In this document: one piece after another, positions 52,919-62,779 of the stretch
Position numbering within the stretch: the stretch's first letter is position 1
Layout of the letters: each line of letters begins with the position of its first letter
NCBI RefSeq assembly: GCF_016583565.1
Contig: NZ_NRRF01000018.1
Location: 1 to 64,000, forward strand
Length of the DNA stretch: 64,000 nt
Direction of reading: 5' to 3'
DNA from: Thiocystis violacea
GTDB lineage: Bacteria; Pseudomonadota; Gammaproteobacteria; Chromatiales; Chromatiaceae
The notes under the pieces: model-generated
Told to the model about the DNA's origin: nothing
Database searches by the model: none
Seen by the model: only the letters and a program-made list of their open reading frames with translations
Position numbers and translations under genes: made by a program

Positions 52919-55900
52919 GTGCCTGTCCGGGCGCGCGCGGCTCTCAGCGTCGCGAGCGCGACATCGAACTCGAACCCTTCGATCTGGTGCGCGAGTCGAT
53001 CGAAGGACGTACCCAAAACCGCACGCAGCTGAACGGCCGACGCCCGCAGGCATTGGATCGCCTGGCTGTCGTCTTCCGCAAGGAGCCCCTCCAGCGTCTC
53101 CAGGACGGCCCGTAGCGCCTGGTGGTCCAATGCCGGCGGTTCGGGTTGTGGGTACGCTTCCGGCAAGGCGCAAATGGCCTTCACCAACGCGGACAAGGCC
53201 ATCTCGGCTTCGGCAAGCAGCGCCTCGGGGTCTTGCAACTGCGTGTCGGCCCGACAGTGCTGCTGCAAAGCAGACACAGCGTCCGCCAAGTGATCAGCCC
53301 CCAGATTGGCCGCGACGCCCTTCAGGCGATGTGCGATCTCGGCGGCATCGCCCCACCGTCCCCGCGCCAGCAGCGCCCTCAGCCGCTGCAGATCATCGCC
53401 ATGGCCGGCCGCGAACATCCGCAGCAGCCGCACATAGCTCGCGCCTTTGCCGCGAACCACCTGCAGTCCGCGCGCAGCATTCAGCTCGGGGATCGCCTCA
53501 AACTCCGCCAAGACGGCATCGTCGACGACCGCCGCCGCCTCCTCGGCATCGGCGATCGAGGGATCCACCTCTGGCTCGGCCCCCGGCGCTAGCCAGTCCA
53601 GCAAGGTGGCGTAGAGCACGTCCGGCTCGACCGGCTTGGGGACAAACCCGTTCATGCCGGCTTCCAGGCAGGCGCGCCGGTCTTCCTCGAAGGCATTCGC
53701 CGTCATGGCGAGGATTGGGATGCTGGCATGCACCCCATCCGCTCTCAGGCGACGGGTGGCCTCCAGCCCATCCATCACCGGCATCTGAACATCCATCAGG
53801 ATCAGCGCGTAGGACGCGGCGGCTGCACGCTCCAGGGCCTGGCCACCGTGCTCGGCGGTGTCGACGCAGAGGTCGACGGCACGCAGCAGCTCAAGCGCCA
53901 CTTCCCGGTTGATCGCGTTGTCCTCGACCAGGAGCACGCGCGCACCCCCGACGCGCCGCCGCAGCTCGGCCTCGGCGCCGTGCATCCGGGCCGCCATGGG
54001 GGCCGCGCTGGACTGGCGACCGCGGCCGAGCCAGGCCGTAAACCAGAAGAGGCTGCCCACCCCTGGCTCACTCTCGACCCCGACCTCGCCGCCCATCAGC
54101 TCGGCCAAACGCCGTGTGATCGCGAGCCCGAGGCCGGTTCCGCCGTGCTTGCGCGTCGTTGAGGCATCCGCTTGAGCGAAGGCCGTGAAGAGCCGCGCAA
54201 TCTGCGCGTCGGTCAATCCCACGCCGGTATCGCGAACCTCGAAGCGCACCAGCAGGCGGTCTCCCGCTTCCGCGACCAGACGCGCACCCAGCTTGACGCT
54301 GCCCTGCTCGGTGAACTTGACCGCGTTGCCGGCGAAGTTGAGCAGGGCCTGGCGCAAACGGGTCGGATCCCCGCACAGCCACGGCGGCACATCGCCCGGA
54401 TCGACCTCGATGCGCAGTCCCTTGGCCTGCGCCTGATCGGCGATCATGGATCTGGTGTAGTCCAGCACGACCGCCAGGGCGAAATCGGTCGCTTCCAGCT
54501 CCATGCGCCCCGACTCGATCTTGGAGAGATCGAGCACATCGTTGATGATGGACAGCAGGTGTTTGGCGGCCGCCTCGATCTTGCCCAATGCCTCGGCCTG
54601 ATCAGGGGTGACCTCGCCCTGCTGCAGCAGATAGGAGAAGCCCACGATGGCATTCATGGGCGTGCGAATCTCGTGGCTCATATTCGCCAGGAAGGCGCTC
54701 TTCGCCCGGTTGGCCTCCTCGGCGCCCTGCCGCGCCAGTTCCCGCAGGCGCTCGGTCTCCTTCTGAACGCTGATGTCACGGGAGAAGCCAACGGTGCCCA
54801 GGATGCTGCCATCGGCATCCAGCACGGGCGCCTTGAAGGTCTCGCTCCAGATGGGCCGCGCGCCGGGAATCAACTCTTCCACCACTTTGGAGCGCCCTGT
54901 CTCCATGACCTCTACGTCGTCCGCGCGATAGACGCGCGCAACCTCGTGAGACCAGATCTCGAAATCGGTCTTGCCGACCATCTCCTCGACCGCGCGCCCG
55001 CAGGTCTCGGCGGTCGCGCGGTTGAGCGCCATGAAACGGCCCTCGCAGTCCTTGAGCCAGATCAGCAAGGGGATGTTGTCGATCACGGCGCGCAACGTCT
55101 GGCCCTGACGGCGCAGCTCGGCCGTGCGGCTGTCCACCAACGCCTCAAGCTCGCCGCGGTAGCGCTCCACCTCCAGGCTGGCCTCCTTGAGCGCGCTGAT
55201 GTCCTGGATCGAGCCGCACATCTTCACCGCGCGGCCATCCCGCAAGACCGGCCGCCCGATGGTGCGGATCCACTTGCGCCGACCATCGGCCGCAACTAGC
55301 CGCAGCTCCAGGTCATAGGGCTCACCCAGGTCGCGCGCCTTGGCGATGGCCGCTTCGAGGCGCCGGCGATCTTCGCCCTCGAAGAAGCCGAGCCCAATGC
55401 CGGCATTCGTCGTCTGATCCGGACGCATGCCATGGATGCGCGCGACCTCCTCGGTCCAGGTCCCCTCACCCGTTGCCGGATCGAACTCCCAGGCGCCAAT
55501 GTGGGCGATGGCGCTCATCTCGGAGAGGAGCTGATGGGTCTCGCGAATCCACCGCTCCGCCTGCTTGCGCTCGGTGATGTCACGGCAAACGCAAAGGATC
55601 TCCTGCTCGCCGCCCCAGCTCACGCCACTGACACCGACCTCCACGTCGAATTCGGAGCCATCCTTGCGACGATAGCGCGTCTCGACAAGCGCCCGCAGAT
55701 TCCCCAACTGAGAGAAGCGGCTGCGCACCTGCGCCTCGTCCAGCAAGACGTCGTAGTCCCAGGTTTGCAGGCCGATGACTTCCTCGAGCGGATAGCCCAG
55801 CATCTCTGCGAATCGGGTATTGGCCTCGATGATGCGATGGTCGCGATCGATGACCAGAATCCCGTCCCGCGAGCCCTCGATCAGCGCCTGACGGCGCCGC

Positions 55901-57570
55901 GTCTCATCCGCCAGCGCGCGGTTGACGCGATCGATCTCGGTGATGTCGCGCGAGACACCAAAGACGCCGATCGCCCGACCCTGCCCATCGCGTAGAGGCC
56001 CCTTGCTGGTCAGGAAGGTACGCTCGCCCCTCAGGGTCTTGAGATGCTCCGTGAAGCTGGTCAGACTGTTTCCCTTCAACACCTCGAGATCCGTGGCCTT
56101 GATCGCTTTGACCGCATCTGGCTCGAAGAAGGCGGATTCGTCGTGTCCCATCACCTGCTCGACCGACACCCCGACGAGCTCCGCCGCCGCCTGGTTGAAG
56201 AGAATGTAGCGCCCCTCCCTGTCCTTGGCGTAGATGGCATCGGTCGAGCCATCCACGATAGCGTCCAGCAGACTCAATGCCTGAAGCCGCTCGGACTGCG
56301 AGCGCTGCAGCGCCTCGGCCATCGCGATCCGTTGGCGCTGGCGCATCAGGAAGGCACCGGCGGCCGTCATGAAGAGTGCCAGCAGCCCGGTGAAACCGAT
56401 CCACAGTGAATTTCCGGTCGCCTCTGCATAAATCTCGGCGACATCCATCTTGACCACCAGGAGCCAATCGGTCCCGGGAACCGCAACGCCAAACCCGATC
56501 ACAGTCTCGCCGCGGTAGTCCTCACCCTCGACCTGACGTCCGATCAACCGGGTATCGCGCAGATACTTGGCCGTCAGCAGCTCAGGCGTCGCGAGCGGCA
56601 AGCTGAAGGTCAGCGGCTGATCCCCCTGATGCCTCAGCTGATTCAGAAACAGCACCCGCTCGCCCTCGCGTCGACACAAGAGCGTCTCGCCCGTCGTTGA
56701 AGGCACGGGCCACACCTGGAGTTCCGGGTAAAGGAAGGCGGCGGGATCCGTGTGCAGCACCAGCACGGATCCTGGCGCGCCAGCCTCACCGCGCGGCAAG
56801 GGCACCAGGAAGTCCAGGTGGTTCTCGCCCGCGCTATCGCGGTAGGGTCCGTAGTCGCCGATCGTTTGTGTCTCCGCGACCCCTCGGGCGGCAGTGACGA
56901 GCCGCTGCGCCAGCGGATGCGCGCCGCTGCGTGAGCGCCAGATAGCCTTGCCCTCCGCATCGAGCACAAGCAGCCCTTGAATCGCGTTGTAGGTGGCAAA
57001 CTCCGCGAGCTGCGCCCTGAGCCGAGGCTGAGTCAGAATGCGCTGCTCAATGGGTTCCCCGGAGCCAAGCCCGACCAGGATCGCGCTGGCACGAATGAAG
57101 GCGGCATCGCCCCGACGCTCGTCGAGCCATTCGGAGATCTGGCGACTCTTGAGATCGGCGATGGTCTTGAGCCGAGCCGCCGCCGTTTCCTTCTGCTGCT
57201 CGACGTTCAGATAGATGCCACCGGCCGTCAGCAGGAGAATGGCCGCCGCCAGCAGCGAGAAGGGCAGGATCTGCGCGCGGCCCCGGTAGGTCGCCTTTCG
57301 GGCACTCTGGGTATCCGCGATGGGTTGCGGCAGCGACTGAATGAGCAGATACCGAATGAGCAGATACAGCAGCAGCGTCGTGGCGAGCACGAAGAGCGTG
57401 CCATTGAGGCCCGCGAGGGGCGCGAGCCTCGGCTCGAGGGCGATCAACCAGGCGACGAGAGGGTCGTAGCCGAGGATCCAGAGTGCCGCGAAGCTGGCAT
57501 AGCCGAGCGGAATCCAGAGTGCCAGCGGCTGACCGCCTCCCCTGGATCTCAAATCCGCCTCAGGACTCAT
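52915..57570 (-). CDS. Large hybrid sensor histidine kinase with four PAS domains, receiver and Hpt
   Basis: 1551 residues. Membrane helices lie at about 16-45, 57-78, 100-121 and 387-409; a periplasmic sensor region (about 125-380, Cache-like) lies between the last two. Four PAS domains follow (about 435-550, 560-670, 685-800, 825-940), then HisKA with His966 ([16 protein letters not shown]), an HATPase domain ([35 protein letters not shown]), a receiver with Asp1260 ([13 protein letters not shown]) and an Hpt domain with His1414 ([13 protein letters not shown]). A complete phosphorelay is thus in one chain. The ATG at 57570 follows AGGA; a GTG 17 codons upstream lacks a site. The HD-GYP regulator just upstream is the likely output partner. 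Confidence 0.94.
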   Translation of the reverse strand: MSPEADLRSRGGGQPLALWIPLGYASFAALWILGYDPLVAWLIALEPRLAPLAGLNGTLFVLATTLLLYLLIRYLLIQSLPQPIADTQSARKATYRGRAQILPFSLLAAAILLLTAGGIYLNVEQQKETAAARLKTIADLKSRQISEWLDERRGDAAFIRASAILVGLGSGEPIEQRILTQPRLRAQLAEFATYNAIQGLLVLDAEGKAIWRSRSGAHPLAQRLVTAARGVAETQTIGDYGPYRDSAGENHLDFLVPLPRGEAGAPGSVLVLHTDPAAFLYPELQVWPVPSTTGETLLCRREGERVLFLNQLRHQGDQPLTFSLPLATPELLTAKYLRDTRLIGRQVEGEDYRGETVIGFGVAVPGTDWLLVVKMDVAEIYAEATGNSLWIGFTGLLALFMTAAGAFLMRQRQRIAMAEALQRSQSERLQALSLLDAIVDGSTDAIYAKDREGRYILFNQAAAELVGVSVEQVMGHDESAFFEPDAVKAIKATDLEVLKGNSLTSFTEHLKTLRGERTFLTSKGPLRDGQGRAIGVFGVSRDITEIDRVNRALADETRRRQALIEGSRDGILVIDRDHRIIEANTRFAEMLGYPLEEVIGLQTWDYDVLLDEAQVRSRFSQLGNLRALVETRYRRKDGSEFDVEVGVSGVSWGGEQEILCVCRDITERKQAERWIRETHQLLSEMSAIAHIGAWEFDPATGEGTWTEEVARIHGMRPDQTTNAGIGLGFFEGEDRRRLEAAIAKARDLGEPYDLELRLVAADGRRKWIRTIGRPVLRDGRAVKMCGSIQDISALKEASLEVERYRGELEALVDSRTAELRRQGQTLRAVIDNIPLLIWLKDCEGRFMALNRATAETCGRAVEEMVGKTDFEIWSHEVARVYRADDVEVMETGRSKVVEELIPGARPIWSETFKAPVLDADGSILGTVGFSRDISVQKETERLRELARQGAEEANRAKSAFLANMSHEIRTPMNAIVGFSYLLQQGEVTPDQAEALGKIEAAAKHLLSIINDVLDLSKIESGRMELEATDFALAVVLDYTRSMIADQAQAKGLRIEVDPGDVPPWLCGDPTRLRQALLNFAGNAVKFTEQGSVKLGARLVAEAGDRLLVRFEVRDTGVGLTDAQIARLFTAFAQADASTTRKHGGTGLGLAITRRLAELMGGEVGVESEPGVGSLFWFTAWLGRGRQSSAAPMAARMHGAEAELRRRVGGARVLLVEDNAINREVALELLRAVDLCVDTAEHGGQALERAAAASYALILMDVQMPVMDGLEATRRLRADGVHASIPILAMTANAFEEDRRACLEAGMNGFVPKPVEPDVLYATLLDWLAPGAEPEVDPSIADAEEAAAVVDDAVLAEFEAIPELNAARGLQVVRGKGASYVRLLRMFAAGHGDDLQRLRALLARGRWGDAAEIAHRLKGVAANLGADHLADAVSALQQHCRADTQLQDPEALLAEAEMALSALVKAICALPEAYPQPEPPALDHQALRAVLETLEGLLAEDDSQAIQCLRASAVQLRAVLGTSFDRLAHQIEGFEFDVALATLRAARARTGT

Positions 57571-57652
57571 GGCGTCATCCTGTTGAAACCGCCCACGGAG
57601 CTGGGGCGGCCGATCTGTCACGTCGCGTACATCACCTCAGTCGGACAGGCGG

Positions 57653-58747
57653 TTAAAGTCCGTTTTCACCGAACCTGTTCGCGACCTCGCAGAACTCGTC
57701 GTAGGTGGCGAGGAAGGCATCGGCCACGTCGGGGTCGAAGTGGCTGCCCCTGCCCTCGCGGATGATGTCGCGCGCCTCCGCATGGCTCATCGCCGGCTTG
57801 TAGACCCGCACCGAAATGAGTGCGTCGAAGACATCCGCCAGGGCCATGAGACGCGCGGAAATGGGGATCTCGTCCCCCGCCAGGCCATCCGGATAGCCGC
57901 GGCCGTCCCAGCGCTCATGGTGGTGACGCGCGATTTCCTTCGCGAGGATGAGGAACTCCACCGGACGCTCGGCATCGCGCTCCGCCAGCTCGATGGCGTC
58001 GCTGCCGAGCTTGGCGTGTGTCTTCATGATCTCCCACTCCTCGGGAGTGAGCTTGCCGGGCTTGAGCAGGATGTGATCTGGGATGCCGACCTTGCCGATG
58101 TCGTGCAAGGGTGCGGATTTCACCAAGAGATCGATATTGTGCGGCGTCAGGAGCGGCGCGAAGCGCGGATGCCCTTGCAGGTGAACGGAGAGGGCACGCA
58201 CATAGCCCTGGGTTCGGCGCAGATGATTGCCGGTCTCGGGGTCGCGAATCTCCGCAAGATGGGCCAGCGCATGGATGCTCACGTCCTGCACGATGAGGTT
58301 CTCATGCAGACGCCGCTTCAGCTCGCTCTCCAGATAGGCATTCTGGTTCCTCAGCCAGTCCCGCGCCTGCTTGAGCTCCAGCTGGGTGTTGACCCGGGCA
58401 CGCAGGATCGACGGCACGATGGGCTTGGCGATGTAGTCGACGGCGCCGACGTCGAGACCATGGATCTCCGCCTCCGTGCTGTCCATGGCCGTCACGAAGA
58501 TGACCGGAATATCGGCGGTCACGGCGTCGGCCCGGAGCTTCTCGAAGACCTCGTAGCCATCCATCTCCGGCATCATGACATCGAGCAGGATGAGGTCCGG
58601 CGTCGGCGTGGTCTTGACCACACGCAGCGCCTTCTTGCCCGAGGTCGCGGCGCGCACCCGGTAGTCCGCCTGGAGCAGTTCGTTGAGGACGGCCAAGTTC
58701 TCCGGCGAATCGTCGACGATCAGGACAGTCGCGGCGCCTTCACGCAT
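57653..58747 (-). CDS. Response regulator with HD-GYP c-di-GMP phosphodiesterase output
   Basis: 364 residues. The receiver domain (about 5-125) has Asp56 in LILLDVMMPEMDGYE and the conserved Lys in DYIAKP. The HD-GYP domain (about 155-345) has HDIGK at 215-219, HHERWDGRGYPDG at 276-288 and DVFDAL, all intact, unlike the GFP variant at 5325-6578. It should hydrolyse c-di-GMP when phosphorylated. GGGAG precedes the ATG at 58747. The large hybrid kinase follows 82 bases later on the same strand, so both form a probable two-component operon (RpfG-like class). Confidence 0.93.
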   Translation of the reverse strand: MREGAATVLIVDDSPENLAVLNELLQADYRVRAATSGKKALRVVKTTPTPDLILLDVMMPEMDGYEVFEKLRADAVTADIPVIFVTAMDSTEAEIHGLDVGAVDYIAKPIVPSILRARVNTQLELKQARDWLRNQNAYLESELKRRLHENLIVQDVSIHALAHLAEIRDPETGNHLRRTQGYVRALSVHLQGHPRFAPLLTPHNIDLLVKSAPLHDIGKVGIPDHILLKPGKLTPEEWEIMKTHAKLGSDAIELAERDAERPVEFLILAKEIARHHHERWDGRGYPDGLAGDEIPISARLMALADVFDALISVRVYKPAMSHAEARDIIREGRGSHFDPDVADAFLATYDEFCEVANRFGENGL

Positions 58748-58969
58748 CAGCGATGCTCCCGTCGCACCTCGGGCGCCCAGCCACCGAGCATTGGCGCCTG
58801 GACTCAGGCGGATCGAAAGCACTGCAAGCCGTTTGGGTGGTGCAAGAGGACAGTCTGGCATGGTTTGCCAAAGCGCCACTGACATGTACTGACAAGGTCT
58901 ACACCCTCTGGTTTGTGTGAAGAAGACGTTGTACGAAGAAGACCCAGCAGTCAGAGTGACCACGAAAGA

Positions 58970-59164
58970 TTAATACTACTTTGTTACCTTTATGCGCCTG
59001 ATTTAGCGAAGGTCACTCTGTGTGACCAGGCAATCCGTCTGCTCCCGGTGGCGCAAACGCCTCTTTTGCACGCATTACGACCCCAATGAACAGGCGAGCG
59101 ATCTAGATTAACCTTTATAGATCAAATACATCAGAAATATTCTAATCTAACAAAGTAGAATTAA
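58970..59164. mobile_element. AT-rich MITE-like element with 17-bp terminal inverted repeats
   Basis: TTAATACTACTTTGTTA at 58970-58986 and TAACAAAGTAGAATTAA at 59148-59164 are inverted repeats matching at 15 of 17 positions, 195 bases end to end. The interior is AT-rich, with no reading frame of note. TTAA at both outer ends could be a target duplication or part of the repeats. A non-autonomous element is the likely reading; a large regulatory palindrome is the alternative. Confidence 0.5.
59011..59027. promoter_or_regulatory. Small operator-like palindrome
   Basis: GGTCAC-TCTGT-GTGACC is a perfect 6-bp inverted repeat with a five-base centre, lying inside the AT-rich island upstream of the HD-GYP regulator gene. 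Size and shape are those of a dimeric regulator site; no regulator is implied. Confidence 0.35.
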
Positions 59165-59385
59165 GGGGCTTTAACAATTTTAGGGCACTCGGATCGCCGA
59201 AAGCGCGACATCCATCTCAATCCTCAGCCGCCCTCGGCATCGCCACCTGGGCCAGATTCTCCGATGGCCGCTACCCGCTAACCCGCGCGCACGCCATGAC
59301 AGGATTCAAGTGTGGACCTCATAGGCGCCAAGCGCTAGGAACTGGACTGGCAACCAGTGCGTCAGAACAGCTCTTCGAGGTCCCC

Positions 59386-62208
59386 TCACCCAGATCCATC
59401 AAGCATCAAGAGATTCCGCAGCGCCATCATGGCCTTGGCCGCCTCGGCGTTCGGATCCCATCGGGTATTGCCCCAACGAACCGGATCACGTAGCTGTGCC
59501 GCAAGGCGCAGCGGCTGGAGCACGCGATAGATGGGCCGCCAATCCCCTTCGACGCGTAGGGCCAGTTGTGGATTGATCAGATACTGGCCGTGCTTGAGGC
59601 GGCGGAAGAGCTTGCGGTTGTAGGGATCGTCGCGCTGGATCTCGTTTTTCGACAGGATCGAGGAGATGTAGGGGCGCTTCTTGCGCCGCTCGGGGACGAT
59701 GGAATCCGGGAACTGCGCGAGCAGCTCGGCGAAGTCGATGGCCGAGAGCGCATTGCGGCGACTGGCCCAGTGCTCGCCGAGGCGTTGATAGAAGAGCACC
59801 ATGGCGATGCAGAGCATCAGATACTCCATCAGCCGTTGGTCGAGCTTGATCAGCCGCCCGTCGATCTGGATGTCCAGGCTGGCCGGGGCGAGACGCTCGA
59901 ACAGCGCGGGGAGCTTGCCGCGGGCGAAGCGCGCGTCGGCGCAGGCCCGCTCCAGTGCGATCTGGAAGGCGTTGAGCCCATTGCCATCCACCAGGCCGGT
60001 GTCGGCGTCGCGATCGAGCAGCGTCTCGACCAGCTCGGCATTGCCCATGCGGCTGGCGATCATCAGCGGGGTCTGGCCGAAGACGTTGCGGAAGTCGACA
60101 CCGTATTGATCGACCTGGCGCAGGACGGTACCGGGATGCTTGAGGGTGTAGGGCAGGTAGTGCGTGCGCTCCAGCACCGTCATCGCCTTGTCGGGCTGCC
60201 GCGCGGTCTTGAAGCCGCCTTGGACCAGCGCATTGAGCAGGCGCTGATCGCGATACACGAGGGCGTACTCCATGAGGGCGATGCGCGCCTTCTTCTCGCC
60301 GCGCTGCAGCGCCTTGTCTTCCAGCTCGGCCAGGGCATCGCCCTGAATGACCGCCCACGGGACCGCACGTTGCTTGAGGATCTGCTCGCGAATCTCGGCC
60401 GCCTGCTCCTCCTTGCCCTGCAGCTCGAGCCGATGGGCCTCGTGGCGCCACTCCTCCAGGCTCGAGCGCGCTTCCTCGACATCCTCCACACCCGCGAGTG
60501 CCTCGGTCAGCCCAAGCAGCGCAAGCAGCGGCTGCTTCGATCGGGGCTCGATCAGGTAGAGGTTCTTCACCGCCCGCGTCACCGCTACGTACAGGGCATT
60601 GATGTAGAACTTGTAGATCTCGAGTGACTTGTCGCCCTTGTCGCGGACACGCGCATAGCGCAGCTCGCCCTGCAGGTCGGCCTCGCTGAGATCGCCGGCG
60701 ATCTCGCGGAAACGCTTCTCCTCGCCCGAGAGGAAACCGTAGAGCAGGACGTTCTCGTACTCCAGCCCCTTGGCCTCGTGGATCGAGAACACCAGCGGGG
60801 TGCGGAAGAACTGGCGGACCTCGGCCTTCTGCTCCGGATGCAGCACCAGGATGGCGAAGCGCGCCGAGGCGGCGGTGCGCCGGTCGAGGTCGCGCTTGAT
60901 CCGGTCGCTGTCCTGCAGCAGGGCGACACGCCCGAGCGCTGGGCCGCAGCTGCGCACCAGATAGTTGCTCTCGCGGTCCACGGAGCCGAAGCGCGCGTGC
61001 TTGATGTGCAGCAGCCGGTTGGCGATCGCGGTGACTTGGGGCGAGTTGCGGAAGTTGGCGTTGAGGATGCGGATCAGATCCGCCGGGGCGCCGTCGCCCT
61101 GCTCCCGCCAGAACAGGGTCTTGACCTTGGACCAGGAGAAGAAGTTGGGGTGCACGATCTGGTTGGAATCGCCGCACAGGAGAAAGCCGCTGGGGGTGCG
61201 CAGCGCGCGCAGGATGAGCAGCAGCTGGACATTGGTCAGGTCCTGCACCTCATCGACGACCACGAAGTCGTAGCGCGGGCGCACGCGCGCGAGCCAGGCA
61301 TGGCTGACGAGATTGGCGTCGAACCAGCCCTGCTCGTCGAGGAAGCGCAGATACTTCTCGAAGAGGTCGTAGACCTCGGCGCGGGTCTCGGGCGGGTAGA
61401 TCGACTGCTTCACCCCCAGGGCGCAATAGTCCTCGCGGCTGAGATAGGCACGCTCGGGATCGGCGCCGCTGATCGCGCCCTGAAACTCCTCGAACAGCTG
61501 ATGGCTGTCCTTCAATGCCTTCGGCAGGCGCTGGCGATCGGCCCAGGCGGAGAAGGCGCGTGGCGTGATCTCCTTGCCGCTGGGGACCTGGATGCTCTCC
61601 AGGTACTCGCGGAACGAGAGGAAATCGACGCTTTGGTCCTCGCGCTCCCAGCCGTTGGCGTAGTAGAGGTCGCGCGCGTTCCGCACCAGAAACGGCGAGC
61701 GTGTGACGTAGAGGACGTCGCCGCTCGCCTCCTTCATCTTCTCCAGGGTCAGCGCCGTCTTGCCGCTGCCGGCGGAGCCGATGATCACCAACGGCGGCGG
61801 CTGCTGGTAGACCGCCTCCTGGTCATCGTCGAAGGACAGCACCTTGTCGAGCAGATGGAACCGGGGCAGCTTGGGGTTGAGATAGCTCAGCGGCGGCGCG
61901 TCCCCGGCAACCTCTGGCGCCACGGCGGGGATGCGCGCTTCGTCGATCTCCGCGCCCCGCGCCAAGAAGCGCGACTTCTCGTAGGCGTGTGCGTGGATGT
62001 ACTCGAGCATCAGGACATAGCGCTCGTCCTGGTGGCGATAGAGCGCGAACAGCATCCGATTGCTGCGGTCGAGGCGCGCCCGATAGAGGTTGTCACCCAC
62101 CTTCTTGACCTCTGCCGAACTGAAATCATCGGCGGCCAGAGAGGCGGCGAGCTTGTCGTAGCCCGGAATCGCTGCGGTGTCGAGACCGCGGTAGGTGAGG
62201 ATCTTCAT
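59386..62208 (-). CDS. Helicase-like protein: possible RelE/ParE-like N-terminus, UvrD-type SF1 core, ankyrin segment, unknown C-terminus
   Basis: 940 residues, soluble. Residues about 1-82 resemble a RelE/ParE-type fold (LYRARLDRSNRMLFALYRH, then LMLEYIHAHAYEKSRF). The SF1 core has Walker A GSAGSGKT at 144-151, Walker B VVVDEVQDLT at 316-325, LCGDSNQIVHP near 344-354, a motif V-like SIHEAKGLEYENVLLYG at 475-491 and motif VI YVAVTRAVKNLYLIE at 540-554. Residues about 700-755 hold one clear ankyrin repeat (FGQTPLMIASRMGNAELVETLL) and part of a second. The C-terminal 180 residues are unrecognised and may hold a winged-helix-like part near 845-890. Function unknown; nucleic-acid defence or repair is inference. 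ATG at 62208 chosen; an ATG at 62259 adds 17 residues. Confidence 0.85.
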   Translation of the reverse strand: MKILTYRGLDTAAIPGYDKLAASLAADDFSSAEVKKVGDNLYRARLDRSNRMLFALYRHQDERYVLMLEYIHAHAYEKSRFLARGAEIDEARIPAVAPEVAGDAPPLSYLNPKLPRFHLLDKVLSFDDDQEAVYQQPPPLVIIGSAGSGKTALTLEKMKEASGDVLYVTRSPFLVRNARDLYYANGWEREDQSVDFLSFREYLESIQVPSGKEITPRAFSAWADRQRLPKALKDSHQLFEEFQGAISGADPERAYLSREDYCALGVKQSIYPPETRAEVYDLFEKYLRFLDEQGWFDANLVSHAWLARVRPRYDFVVVDEVQDLTNVQLLLILRALRTPSGFLLCGDSNQIVHPNFFSWSKVKTLFWREQGDGAPADLIRILNANFRNSPQVTAIANRLLHIKHARFGSVDRESNYLVRSCGPALGRVALLQDSDRIKRDLDRRTAASARFAILVLHPEQKAEVRQFFRTPLVFSIHEAKGLEYENVLLYGFLSGEEKRFREIAGDLSEADLQGELRYARVRDKGDKSLEIYKFYINALYVAVTRAVKNLYLIEPRSKQPLLALLGLTEALAGVEDVEEARSSLEEWRHEAHRLELQGKEEQAAEIREQILKQRAVPWAVIQGDALAELEDKALQRGEKKARIALMEYALVYRDQRLLNALVQGGFKTARQPDKAMTVLERTHYLPYTLKHPGTVLRQVDQYGVDFRNVFGQTPLMIASRMGNAELVETLLDRDADTGLVDGNGLNAFQIALERACADARFARGKLPALFERLAPASLDIQIDGRLIKLDQRLMEYLMLCIAMVLFYQRLGEHWASRRNALSAIDFAELLAQFPDSIVPERRKKRPYISSILSKNEIQRDDPYNRKLFRRLKHGQYLINPQLALRVEGDWRPIYRVLQPLRLAAQLRDPVRWGNTRWDPNAEAAKAMMALRNLLMLDGSG

Positions 62209-62779
62209 ACGGCGCCAGGTGTCGGTGGATGGTGGCAGCGGAGTCGTCCGCTCGATCACGCCATCTTAACGACTCGGTCGCGATTCCGGCAGACCCGGAC
62301 CCCTGGTCACGACCTGGATGGTCATCGTTTAGCGCAATCGGCAGGTGGAGGGGCGCTGGAAGGGGTTGGTGATAGCGACCGATACGCGGCGTGACCGCAC
62401 CGCATGCCTCGAGTCGGTTAGGCCCAGGGAGGAGGCCCAACGAAACGGCGCATGGCGGGCCTCCTAGCGTCGGCCCAACCTACAAACGCTGGCCAGCCCG
62501 CATCGCTGATCGTCGCTCCCAGATACGCCGATACAGCAAGATCGACCGCATGTCGAAGAGCTGTGCTAGCATTCCCGCCTTTAAGTCGGCTAGGAGTCGC
62601 GCCGGCGGGCACTGGCAGGGCAGCGCGCCTCTGCCAAGCTCGGCCTTGCGGGAATACGTCGCCAAGACAGCGACCGACTCGCCAGTCCCGCCCCGAAAGC
62701 CATTGGCGCGCCTCCAGCCAGAAACGCTGGCCACGCGTCGCTGCGATGTCCGCAAACATTCCATCTAGAGAGGTTTTGG
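62209..62779. other. 571-base divergent gap upstream of the helicase-like and lipoprotein genes
   Basis: No credible gene. It contains the palindrome at 62416-62480. Frames of up to about 125 codons on both strands lack start signals. Promoters of both divergent genes should lie here. Confidence 0.55.
62416..62480. repeat. REP-like imperfect palindrome
   Basis: GGTTAGGCCCAGGGAGGAGG on the left pairs with CCTCCTAGCGTCGGCCCAACC-type sequence on the right (arms about 24 bases, few mismatches), with a loop of roughly 17 bases. It resembles dispersed intergenic palindromes of this lineage and is unrelated in sequence to the one at 36681. Confidence 0.55.

Larger units (their letters stand above)
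58748..59385. other. 638-base gap with an AT-rich island
   Basis: No gene seen. The part from about 58960 to 59190 is strikingly AT-rich compared with the rest of the window and contains nested inverted repeats (CAGAGTGACC at 58952 with GGTCACTCTG at 59011; TAGATTA at 59104 with TAATCTA at 59143), besides the element listed separately. It must also contain the promoter for the HD-GYP regulator and kinase operon. Confidence 0.7.
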
